Below are positions 55,015 to 64,000 of a stretch of 64,000 nt of DNA, one piece after another. The DNA comes from Salvelinus alpinus (taxonomy: Eukaryota > Chordata > Actinopteri > Salmoniformes > Salmonidae), in assembly GCF_045679555.1 (NCBI RefSeq), contig NC_092093.1, forward strand, positions 62,264,365 through 62,328,364, written 5' to 3'. The position numbers were made by a program, and so were the translations under genes. Below the pieces are notes generated by a model. That model did not search any database and was not told the origin of the DNA. It worked only from the letters and a program-made list of their open reading frames with translations. Position 1 is the stretch's first letter, and every line of letters starts with the position of its first letter.

Positions 55015-55165
55015 ACCTCAGTGGAGGCTGCTGGGGGGAGGACGGCTCATGATAATGGCTGGAACGGAGCTAATGGAATGGCATTAACCCATGTGTTTGA
55101 TACCACTCCAGTCATTACCACGAGCCCGTCTTCCCTAATTAAGGTGCCACCAACCTCCTGCTGCC
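55015..55165. mobile_element. Short fold-back DNA element (MITE), copy 3
   Basis: CAGTGGAGGCTGCTGGGGGGAGGACGGCTCATGATAATGGCTGGAACGGAGC pairs with CCACGAGCCCGTCTTCCCTAATTAAGGTGCCACCAACCTCCTGCTG. This is the most complete of the three copies in the window. Confidence 0.8.
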
Positions 55166-55688
55166 TACATAGGCTGATACAAACAAACTCAATATAATAT
55201 AGTAAGAGCAGTGCTAGCAAGATAACGAATATTGTGAGTACATGACTGATTATGTATGCGTGACGTGTGTGTGTGTGTAGTTCAGCTGAGGACATTCACA
55301 CTGGCAGACTGCTATGTTTGATTGCACAAATAGCTACTTAAAGGCACAGTGGTAAAGGCTAGGTTCTCATTGAATGCATATCTGAGAAGCGGTAGATCCG
55401 TTCTATGAGCGCCATTTCTATGCTTCCAGTTGCGTTTTTGCTCTTTTTACTTTCAGCTTTTTATATCAGCTTCAAAAAGCTTAAATAACAATGTTTCTAT
55501 TTTTTATTTATGAATGTAAGCAACTATTATGCTTAGAGCCGATACTATAAACAAATCAACTACCGAAGTCCCCATCTAAAAATAGCAAACTAATAAATAA
55601 ACAAATTGCTAATGTAGTGTAACTATTTTGCATACCACTTTTCCACATATTTAGAATGAGTGTGATGAATGTGAATAGTTTCATTTAC

Positions 55689-55800
55689 CTTAGGTTGCGT
55701 TTCCTCGGATTCTTCAATAGGTCGGATTATGAGCGCATAGTACTGTACTTTGACTGGGAAATCCAGAGGCAGTTCGCCCGCCTCCCGCAGAGGCAGACGC
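55689..55800 (-). other. Candidate 5' non-coding exon of irf9
   Basis: On the minus strand CCTAAG is followed by GTAAATGA, a usable splice donor at 55688-55687. The acceptor would be in front of the irf9 ATG (the TTTCACAG at 54931-54924). The sequence upstream is GC-richer than its surroundings, as expected for a leader next to a promoter. The 5' limit is unknown. Confidence 0.4.
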
Positions 55801-55805
55801 TCCTT

Positions 55806-55814
55806 TTCCCCGAA
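55806..55814. promoter_or_regulatory. GAS motif (STAT-binding site) at the irf9 promoter
   Basis: TTCCCCGAA matches the palindromic GAS consensus TTCNNNGAA. It is followed at 55817-55822 by the E-box CACGTG. Placed just upstream of the candidate irf9 leader exon, it fits induction of irf9 by interferon through STAT1; mammalian IRF9 is known to be interferon-inducible through a GAS-type element. Function here is inferred. Confidence 0.55.
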
Positions 55815-55969
55815 ATCACGTGACTTTAGAGAAATAAAGCAGGTTACTGCTTAGACATCTGGGGGCGACATTTCGCTCAAATATTGGATATTTTCTCAGA
55901 GCATATCTTGCAACTGATGAGACTAAATTGAGACCGGTCACAAATGTCATTTTTAAATCAATAAAATAC

Positions 55970-55975
55970 TTTATT
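55970..55975 (-). terminator. AATAAA polyadenylation signal of rnf31 (candidate)
   Basis: TTTATT on the plus strand gives AATAAA on the minus strand, about 440 bp past the rnf31 stop codon. It is followed on the minus strand by an AT-rich stretch (TTGATTTAAAAATGACATTTGTG). The rnf31 message would end near 55950. Confidence 0.5.
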
Positions 55976-56411
55976 GCATGGCATACCTTAATGTTACACT
56001 CTGTATAGTATGTGCTATTGATCTCACAATATTGACTGCCATTTTGAAGATGACAGACACCTTCCCCTTATGAGTTCTAAAATTCTTTAGTGCTGTATTT
56101 TAAACTCATATATTTAATCAAAATAAACCAGAAAGAGAGATCATGTATTTCTTGTAAGTCTTCCTTTGCAGCTTTATCTTTGTACAGAGAGGAAATTGAG
56201 ATACTACCTGTAGATGTGTAATTGTGAACAAAATTATTTCAGAAATCTAATGAACCATATAACAAACAAAGCATGTTAAACTTCAATGAGATGTAATATA
56301 ACAGCTAGGTTGGTAATGCTATGTGGTGGGAGGTTTGAAACCCGATGCTGTTTGCAAATAGGATACCTGTACTTTCCTTAAAATGGATAATAAAATCTTT
56401 AAAATCAATTT

Positions 56412-59400
56412 TCATCTCATCCGAGGAACCTTTTCTCCAAGTGGTACTTCCATCAGTTTCTGTAAAGAAAGAGTAAATGACACTTTCACACACTCTGAAC
56501 CACAACAAAAACACTACATCAAAATTAACATAGAAACGATTTAGTGCAAACTTCCAGTGAGGACACAAGCCTAACTGAGTGATGACTGACCTTCAGCAGT
56601 CGAGCCTTGTACACCCTGTCATCCTCCCCCTCCCCTTGTTGCTCCTCCACCTGGTACCTCTTGCAGGCAACTGTCACCTCTTGTTGGTCGTAGAGAATAG
56701 CGGGGTCCAGGGTGTGTCCGTTGATGAGACTAACCAGATACTCTCTGTAGTGTTTACTACAATGGCACACACAGAGATAGACAGAGTGAGAACAGCCTAA
56801 CAGCCAGAAAAAGTGGTTTAAAATTGATTATAAACTGGGTGGTTCGAGCCCTGAAAGCTGTTTGGCTGACAGCCGTGATATATCAGACCGTATACCACTG
56901 GTATGACAAAACATTACTTTTTACTGCTCCAATTACATTGGTAACCAGTTTATAATAGCACGAACCCCTGAGATACGGCTAAGGGCTATTAGTCGTGGTA
57001 TATTGGCCATTTACCACACCTCCTCAGGCCTTACTGCATAAATATCATTCATTTTTCATGACATATCGTCAATAGGGCAGAGTGGGGTAAGTTGAGCCAC
57101 CCTTGTTTCTAAGAAACCATACACAAAATATATAATTTGGCCAACTATTTAGGAAGAGGTCATCATTTCATGGAGTCTGTGAAGGAAGAAATCACATGGA
57201 AAAAGTGGAACGCAAGTTAGGTCCAAAAAGCGTATTTTCACCAAGTCAAATGAATGTATTGTGTTAGAGGTTTCATGATGCTTGTATCTAAACCAAAGTA
57301 GATCATTTTAAGATTGTTCTATACATCAGTTGCGTCTCTATGAGCTTCAATATTGGGTCCTCAACCTAGCATGAAAATGCATCCTTGTAGCTGTGTGGGA
57401 TTATATAGTCAAAATGTTTGCCACTGGGTAAGTTGAGCCAATGGTTGAACCAATGGCAAGTTGACTTTTTCTTCCAAGGAATAATGCAAGGCAAAGTGTT
57501 TGTTAGGTGTTAAACCTGTGTTAAAAGATGATTCAAATGATTAAAAGACAAAAAAGCGATTGTGATTGGGTTCGAATTGTGTTTGGGAAATGAAGATAGG
57601 CATGGTTTTAAAAAGGTAGTGGTAATATTTCATTCAGTACAGAAATTTGTTGGCGACTTAACTTACCCTGTTCCGCAGCTCAACTTACGTAAGTTGTGCC
57701 AAGAGGCCACTTTTTTTTGTACAAATCATTTTTTTTTTTTTAACCCCTTTTTCTCCCCAATTGGTAGTTACAGTCCTGTCCCATCGCTGCAACTCCCGTA
57801 CGGACTTGGGAGAGGCGAAGGTCGAGAGCCGCGCGTCCTCCGAAACACGACTCCGCCAAGCCGCACTGCTTCTTGACACAATGCTCGCTTAACCCGGAAG
57901 CCAGCCGCACCAATGTGTCAGAGGAAACACTGTACACCTGACGACCGTGTCAGCGTGCATTGTGCCCGGTCCGCCACAGGAGTCGATAGAGTGCAATGGG
58001 ACAAGGACAACCTAGCCAGCCAAACCTGGACGACACTGGGCCAATTGTGCGCCGTCTCATGGGTCTCCCGGTCGCAGCCGGTTGCAACACAGCCTGGGAT
58101 CGAACCAGGATCTGTAGTGACGCAGCTAGTACTGCAGTGCCTTAGGCCGCTGCGCCACTCGGGAGGCTTTTTTGGACAATTCTGATTATTTCCAGGGATA
58201 CACAACATCCTGAAATATATGTAGATATCTTTATTAGAAAGAATACTGTATTTCCCTTGAACCACCTGAATGTAAAAAAATTCAAAATTTACCCCACTCT
58301 CCTCAACAATTAAATACAATACAATTGTGTGTGCGTGTGTGTGTGCGTGTGTGTGTAGTGCACAAACAAACAAACAATAAGGTATTTTCAACTATGTGTG
58401 TGTGTGACTCACTTGCAGAGTCCAGCTTGTACTGGCTGAGTTTGGACTCCACAGGGTGAGTCAATCTGCTGACCCCCCTCGTCCTTCTGCTCCATCACTC
58501 CGCACGCGTCTGAGTCACACAGAAAGGAGTCAGACAGAAAGAAAAAATTCAAGTGTGGGCAGAAAGAGAAAAAAAAATAGTGTCAAGTTCTCACAGATCT
58601 GGGATCTAAGAGAGGATAAACAAGAGGTCACTCTCACCAGTCTGTGTCCCATTAGGGGGGTCTGTGTTGAACTCAACAGCATTCCTCTGTGGACAAAATA
58701 CAAACAACTCAGCTCAGAAACACAACATTGAAATGACAACCATTTAACGTTACCAGAACATTCCCAAAACATTCCCCCTGTAATATTCCCTGAACATTCT
58801 CAATAACATTCCCAGAACATTATCTCTGTAACGTTCCCAAAACATTCCCTCTGTAACGTTCCCAGAACATTCCCTCTGTAACGTTCCCAGAACATTCCTT
58901 CTGTAACGTTCCCAGAACATTCCCAGAACATTCCCTCTGTAACGTTCCCAGAACATTCCCAGGACATTCCCCCCTGTAACGTTCCCAGAACATCCCTCGT
59001 CTCTGTACCTGCAGCAGGGCCTGTAGTCTGGCAGGCTCCCAGTCCCTGAGGTAGAAGAGACAGTCTCGTGGGTGATGAGCATGGAGACCTGTGATCTTAC
59101 ACTGGACTGTTTTACAAGCCGTCTGAGAGAGAGGGAGGGAGGGAGGGAGGGGGAGGGAGGTAAATGGGTGAAGAAGGGAAAGCGAAAAAGGAAACAGACA
59201 TGAGACTGTGAATGTATGATAAGAAAGCCCTGGGGGAAAGGGAGATCCTTCTCTCTGACTGAATCCATTTAGTGACAAATATGGTACTCCATGCAGTCCC
59301 TTTTATGTGACTTACAGTGTGGAAGGGATTGTTGCAGCCGCTGCAGAACTGGTATCTGCATTGGGTGCAGCTGAAGTGCATGCAGCCCCCTTTGGTCAAG

Positions 59401-62400
59401 GCATACTGGAACCTGCAGTGAGGACAGGCTACGTAGAGAGATGAGAAGGGCCACATCATCGTGTTATAACAATTATGATGATGGTGATGAGATGGCATTG
59501 TGTGCCAGGAGTCAAGAGTCTCAAAGTAGAAGTGCTGATCTAGGACCAGGCCCTATCTGTCCAGATAATCGTATTTATCATTAACTACAAAAGGAAATCT
59601 GATCGTATATCAGCAATCATACTCTTTGTGAATATGGGCCAATAACTGCAGAATGTCTAGGCTGACTGACTCACTGATGCCGTTGTCCCGCAGGAACCCG
59701 GCCAGTCCCTGTCTCTGGTAGTCAGGGTCGTTCTCTCTCTTCCACAACTGGAACTGCTCACAGGATACATCCTGGTGCTGAGCTTCCCACTGACAGAGAG
59801 AGGGAGGGAGAGAGAGAGTGAGGGAGGGAGAGATAGCGAGAGAGAGGGAGGGAGGGAGAGATAGATAGAGGGAGGGAGGGAGAGAGATAGATAGAGAGGG
59901 AGCGAGAGATAGAGGGAGGGAGAGAGGGCGCGATAGAGATAGAGGGAGGGATAAAGAGAGTGAGAGCGATATAGGGAGAGCGAGATAGACGGAGAGCGAG
60001 AGAGAGAGGGAGAGAGATGGAGGGAAATAGAGGGAGAGATAGAGAGAGAGAAAGAGAGACAGGCATCATTATTTGGGTCCCACATACACGTGGCTATGAA
60101 ATTACACAATACATGGCAGGCAAGGTAACAACAGGTATCTTTTGTACTTACAGGCTTTTTGCATTGGTTACAAAAGCTCTTCATACACGTGGGGCAGGTG
60201 ACTTTGAATTGGTTTCCATCATAGATAAACCCAAAGGTGCACTGAGAAGGGAAGAAGGAGGGAGGAGAGAGTGGTGAGAGTGGCGGAAGGTAGCCTGTTC
60301 CCCTGAGCGCCGAAAACATGGATGTCGATTAAGGCAGCCCCCCGCAACTCTCTGATGCGGAAGACACATTTCAGTTGAATACATTCAGTTGGACAACTGA
60401 CTAGGTATCCCCCCTTTCCCTGAATGAAAAGGGAAATACAGTAGAGACGTAACTGTTGATGTGATGGAGCTGGTTAGAAACCCACTCACGTGACAACACC
60501 ACAGGAACATGGGATCCTTCATCAGAGCATGTTCCATCAGCTTCTTGTGGAAGAGCTCGTACACCTCACGATCCAGACAGTCTCTCAGCTAAACACACGG
60601 CATCAATAACAATGTTATAAACATGAAACACAACCAGCAGCAGCTCATGATCGTCCCATTTCAATCTACCTATAGCCCTCCAAGGGATGCAAAATTGTAG
60701 ACGTTTTCCAAAAATGCTCAAATTGGAATTTCTAAAAAAAGAAAACAGGTAACTGCTAACTGGATCTCTCACTTCTATCTCCATATCTTCCATTCCAAAT
60801 AAAGTTGATTCTTCTTCATCTTCTCACCTGAATGTCCAGAGTGAAGAAGTAGCTGTCCAGGTGCTCAGGGTCGTTGATGTCTGGTCCTGCACACACAGGA
60901 CACACCATGTCTCTGATGTGTTTGTCTCTCACAGCGATGGTGAAGTGCTGTGTGAAACACTCGTGGCACACCGAGCACTGACACGAGGTCAGGGACTGCA
61001 TCTGAGATGTACAGAGAATTTATAGCATTAATCCAATAACCCACATACCGGTATTAACAGTTTATAGGAAATTAAGCACCATATCTGAGAGAGGAGGGCA
61101 CCAAAGTGAAAGTTACAGTCGGTCAATTGTACTAAAGAATGACAAAACAACATGCAGTGCAATGTAGCTACACCATTCCACACAAACTCAACCAAACTCC
61201 CAGCAGCCCACCTTGCTGTGGGGGAAGATGCTGAGGCAGCAGGGGCACTCGTTGTTGAGGAGGCGGCGGAGGAACTCCCTGTCCTGGGACTCTCTGACGG
61301 CCTGGATGACATCCTCCAGGGAGTACTGGGCATCAGGCTCCTGGAGTAGAGACAGGGCCAGCTCACAGCGCCCCCAGCTGGGCAGCTCGTACAACGCCAG
61401 CAGGCGCCTGCACATCCTCTGAGAGGACAATGGAGGGTAATGATGATGATGAACAACAATCAGATTATTTGTGTTATCTATGGCCTTGAAAAATGCAGTT
61501 TAGTTGACTTGTGCATGCTCTCTCTCTGTCTCTCTCAGACACACACTCTCTGCAGTACCTGCTTGTCAGGGTTCTTGGCATCAATGGGGGCCTCTGGCTG
61601 GTCGCTCCAGATGCGCTGGTGGAAGGGCTCCAGGAGGGGCCGCTGCAGCAGGGACAGAGCCCCCCGCACCTCTCCTCCACTCAGACGTAGAGCCTCCTCA
61701 CACTGCGATGCCTCCCGGAAGCCCAGAGAACGCAGCTCCCGCATCTACACAGCAGAGACAGACCAGACCCAATCAGAGTGGAAACAGCTCTTTTATATCT
61801 CTTAGTATTACTGCATTGTTGAGGAGCTTGCAAGTAAGCATTTCACTGGACGTTTACACCTGCTGTATCCTGTGCACGTGACAAATAAACGTTGATTTGG
61901 TGCAGGTAGCCTAGCGGTTAAGAGCGCTGGGCCATTAACTGAATGGTCGCTGATTTGAATCCCTGAGCCAACTAGATTAAACATTTGCTGATGTGCCCAT
62001 GAGCAAGGCATTTAAACCTAATTGCTCCTCTAAGTCGCTTTGGATAAGAGCGTCTGCTACCTGACAATTTTTTTTAACTGCAGTATACTTTGCATATAGG
62101 CTTAATTGTGACACAGACTAGCTCAGTAAGTAGCCTTGCACGAGTTGGAATAGCTCATAGGAGCACAAGACTATCTGTGTCAAGCAGAGTCACCTCTGTG
62201 AACGCTTGGTTATTTGAGTGGATATCTAAAGTGATTAGCCATATCAGTTTTGAGTGACCATTAGGGTCAGGTGAAAGGTCTGGTTCTCACCTTGGCCTGT
62301 CTGTCTCTGAGCAGCTGACGGACTGCTCTCTCAGTGTCACCCCCTGCTGCCAGCCATGCATGCTTGGCCTCAACCCTGGACAGCTGCACTCCCTCACCCA

Positions 62401-64000
62401 GCAGCACACTGGGACTCTGTTGCTCTGTCGACCCCCTATCCCTCTCTGTGTTATCCTGCGGTCCAGAAACCCTTGCTTTCAAGTTCTGCAAAGCTGCCGA
62501 AGCTGCCATGGCACAGATCTCATCCAGTAGGTGAGGCAGCTCTGATTTCAGCCAATCACAGGGGTTGACGTTGCTACCCCTGGAAACACAGAGGGCTGCG
62601 TACACCTCCTCAGGGCCCACTCCCTTCTTCTCTCCCTTCTGAGGAAGAACATCAATTTAGAAGTTAGAATAATACCAGTTAATGTGGTTTTAATTCACAT
62701 TTAGAGTCAGTTCAAAAGCCACCTACTCGTATTTGATGGACAAGCTTCAGCCCTTCATCCCTCATCAGGTTCTGTCTCTTAATGTCGATGTTTACCCTGG
62801 AAGAGATCTCGGGAGGGACCTGGGGCGTCAAAGGAAGCGGGACAAAGTCTTTGACTGGAGACTGCAGGAGGAGGGACTTGGGACTGGTGACTGCAGGATC
62901 TTTGCATGGCAGGTTGCACACCTCACAAACCACTGCAGGAGGAGAGTTCACATAGGTGCAGAACTGACACATCCACTACAGAGAGAGAGAGACAGCATGG
63001 GAGAGAGGCAGGGACAGGGACAGATTGTGAAAGATTAAAACCAAAAAGATACGCTTGAATGATTAGATCTCACAGAGCATTCCAACTCTAGAGAGTATTT
63101 AAACCACCGGGGGGGTGTGTAACCTCTGTTTCCTTGTCTGCCGTGGGTCCTGGCATGGGGAGTACTGGAGTACTGTTGAGTACTGGCGTGATAGAGGGAC
63201 GGGTGGCCAGACGGGGGCGCTCACACACCTCACACAGTATACTGCTGCCTTGGTTCACCACCGTACAGCTCTTACACTGCCACTCTATGAAAGAGGTCAG
63301 AGAGGGTAGATAAACAGACAGCCTGGTATTGATCTTAGCTTCTAGTAATGTGTCATTATTATCACTGATATAGAGGCACAGGTGACGTGAACACCTCAAA
63401 CAGGACAGGACAGGTGACTGATGTGTTGTTCAAATGAACGTCACATGAAAACTACTCAACAGTTGAGACGTGTATATGAATGTGACCTGGGTTGGGTGGC
63501 GGCTGCCCCGGGTCCTCCTGATCTATAAGGGAAGCGATGGCCAGACGGGGTCGTTCACAGGTCACACACAGCACGGCTTTCACCTCGTTGACTGTAGTGC
63601 ACTGAGCACACTCCCATGAGGAAAGAGAGAGGCTAGAAAAGAGAAGAAACACAAGTGAGAGGAAAGAGAGGCTAGAAAAGAGAAGACACACGAGTGAGAG
63701 GAAAGAGAGAAGCTAGAAAAGAGAAGAAACACGAGTGAGAGGAAAGAGAGGCTAGAAAAGAGAAGAAACACGAGTGAGAGGAAAGAGAGAAGCTAGAAAG
63801 GAGAAGACACACGAGTGAGAGGAAAGAGAGAGGCTAGAAAAGAGAAGACACACGAGTGAGAGGAAAGAGAGGCTAGAAAAGAGAAGAAACACGAGTGAGA
63901 GGAAAGAGAGAAGCTAGAAAAGAGAAGAAACACGAGTGAGAGGAAAGCTTTGTGTCCAGCAGACACCTCAAACTCTTTACGTTCCGCTGGGAAGTCATTC
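56412..64000 (-). CDS. rnf31: E3 ubiquitin ligase RNF31 (HOIP), C-terminal part, at least 16 exons
   Basis: Exons in gene order: 64000-63967 (probable, partial), 63632-63487, 63284-63124, 62975-62727, 62638-62291, 61744-61559, 61418-61212, 61001-60828, 60588-60490, 60241-60152, 59789-59675, 59428-59316, 59122-59009, 58686-58638, 58509-58413, 56756-56591, 56459-56412. Splice phases match at every join. Three NZF zinc fingers (WECAQC, WQCKSC, WMCQFC) are followed by the UBA region (exons 62638-61559), which binds HOIL-1L. RING1 begins [24 protein letters not shown], then comes the IBR. RING2 has the catalytic cysteine in [13 protein letters not shown] (codon 59384-59382). The LDD ([13 protein letters not shown], then [18 protein letters not shown]) and end VPRMR follow. 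With HOIL-1L and SHARPIN it makes Met1-linked ubiquitin chains in NF-kB signalling. PUB and B-box lie beyond the right edge. Confidence 0.95.
56820..57045. mobile_element. Dispersed DNA element (MITE) in rnf31 intron
   Basis: TTATAAACTGGGTGGTTCGAGCCCTGAAAGC through ATATCAGACCGTATACCACTGG to GTATATTGGCCATTTACCACACCTCCTCAGGCC is a well-known salmonid repeat. It has inverted sub-blocks (GTATACCAC and GTGGTATA) and no coding potential. An internal part of the usual unit is deleted. Confidence 0.7.
57077..58298. mobile_element. Non-autonomous DNA transposon with SINE inside, in rnf31 intron (candidate)
   Basis: The left end AGAGTGGGGTAAGTTGAGCC and the right end AAATTTACCCCACTCTC give inverted AGAGTGGGGTAA termini. 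GTAAGTTGAGCCA recurs inside at 57427. The SINE at 57725-58168 lies within it. No transposase is visible and no target duplication was confirmed. Confidence 0.55.
57725..58168 (-). mobile_element. tRNA-derived SINE (long salmonid type), reverse orientation
   Basis: The minus strand begins GCCTCCCGAGTGGCGCAGCGG (A box), then GATCCTGGTTCGATCCCAGGC (B box). It ends in a poly-A tail read as T11 at 57730-57741 on the plus strand. It is the same family as 50258-50690. Confidence 0.85.
58747..58990. repeat. Minisatellite in rnf31 intron
   Basis: A unit of about 24 bp (GTAACGTTCCCAGAACATTC, then CCTCT) is repeated roughly ten times, with some units shortened to AACATTCCCAG. It lies between the two exons coding for the middle of the LDD. 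Confidence 0.9.
59792..60060. repeat. GA-rich simple repeat in rnf31 intron
   Basis: This is an almost pure purine tract of GAGAGGGAGGGAG, GATAGATAG and GAGCGAGAG units. It is a pyrimidine tract on the rnf31 mRNA strand. The long LSLSPS-like open frames across it are repeat translations. Confidence 0.9.
61902..62070 (+). mobile_element. tRNA-derived SINE in rnf31 intron
   Basis: A box TAGCCTAGCGGTTAAGAG and B box GGTCGCTGATTTGAATCCC are followed by GAGCAAGGCATTTAAACC and GGATAAGAGCGTCTGCTACC. The latter resembles the 3' end of salmonid SINEs. It lies opposite to the gene. Confidence 0.8.
63610..63950. repeat. Tandem repeat carrying acceptor-like sites next to an rnf31 NZF exon
   Basis: A 39-42 bp unit (GAGAGGAAAGAGAGAAGCTAG, then AAAAGAGAAGAAACACGAGT) is repeated eight times. 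On the rnf31 strand each unit reads pyrimidine-rich sequence ending in CTTTTCTAG. The last copy supplies the acceptor used for exon 63632-63487, and the exon's first bases belong to the repeat. Confidence 0.85.

Larger units (their letters stand above)
54921..56411. other. irf9 leader region and gap to rnf31
   Basis: No protein-coding exon is seen. It contains a MITE (55015-55165), the candidate irf9 leader exon (55689-55800), a GAS motif (55806-55814) and the probable rnf31 poly(A) signal (55970). The rnf31 3' UTR would cover about 55950-56411. Confidence 0.55.

Noticed and set aside
58750-59278. Long minus-strand frames with repeated ECSGNVT or [12 protein letters not shown] units
   Set aside because: They read through the intronic minisatellite at 58747-58990; the true exon is 59122-59009.
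59657-60319. 220-aa minus-strand frame with long LSLSPS repeats
   Set aside because: It joins two true rnf31 exons through a GA-rich intronic repeat; splice sites at 59789 and 60152 remove the repeat.
63967-63985. Reading the right-edge exon as ...[10 protein letters not shown]
   Set aside because: That frame has no GT donor at its end and the wrong phase; the frame ending in GAG|GTGTCT at 63967 joins correctly to the next exon.

Overview
The window is genomic DNA of a bony fish, almost certainly a salmonid. Genes are split by GT-AG introns, and the gaps are packed with repeats I recognise from salmonid genomes: Tc1-like transposons of the Sleeping Beauty-related type, tRNA-derived SINEs, L2/Rex-type LINEs, hAT elements and fold-back MITEs. 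No prokaryotic, organellar or free viral sequence is seen. The species cannot be fixed from the sequence alone.

Five protein-coding genes can be read exon by exon, with splice phases that close into open frames. (1) ppp1r16a, + strand, 4041-10823, 10 coding exons, 561 aa: a prenylated ankyrin-repeat targeting subunit of protein phosphatase 1. (2) gpt, + strand, 24806-33111, 11 exons, 486 aa: alanine aminotransferase. (3) emc9, + strand, 41282-46919, 5 coding exons, 205 aa: ER membrane protein complex subunit. (4) irf9, - strand, 48340-54920, 9 coding exons, 430 aa: the DNA-binding subunit of ISGF3. (5) rnf31 (HOIP), - strand, 56412 to beyond the right edge: the catalytic subunit of the linear ubiquitin ligase LUBAC. 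Its N-terminal PUB and B-box part lies outside the window.

PPP1R16A and GPT are neighbours at human 8q24.3. EMC9, RNF31 and IRF9 lie together at human 14q11.2. Here the two blocks are joined. rnf31 and irf9 run head to tail, as in mammals, with a very short gap that carries a GAS (STAT-binding) motif. emc9 and irf9 converge.

Region by region: 1-4040 is a Tc1 element cut by the window edge plus repeat-rich intergenic DNA; 4041-10823 is ppp1r16a with a full-length Tc1 in intron 4; 10824-24600 is a dense transposon nest; 24806-34060 is gpt with a LINE and a telomere-like minisatellite in intron 1; 34060-41281 holds a decayed hAT transposon broken by a Tc1; 41282-46990 is emc9, whose intron 4 holds a LINE broken by a solo LTR and by an inverted LINE; 46990-48340 is intergenic with fold-back repeats; 48340-55850 is irf9, with a nearly intact Tc1-like transposase frame in intron 3; 55950-64000 is rnf31.

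I found no undescribed multi-gene system. The most notable observations are well-bounded nested transpositions with visible target-site duplications, an uninterrupted transposase frame with 35-residue D-to-E spacing inside irf9, a tandem repeat that copies splice-acceptor-like sequence next to an rnf31 exon, and the compact rnf31-irf9 junction. All coordinates and exon joins were derived by hand; repeat edges without a stated target-site duplication are approximate.
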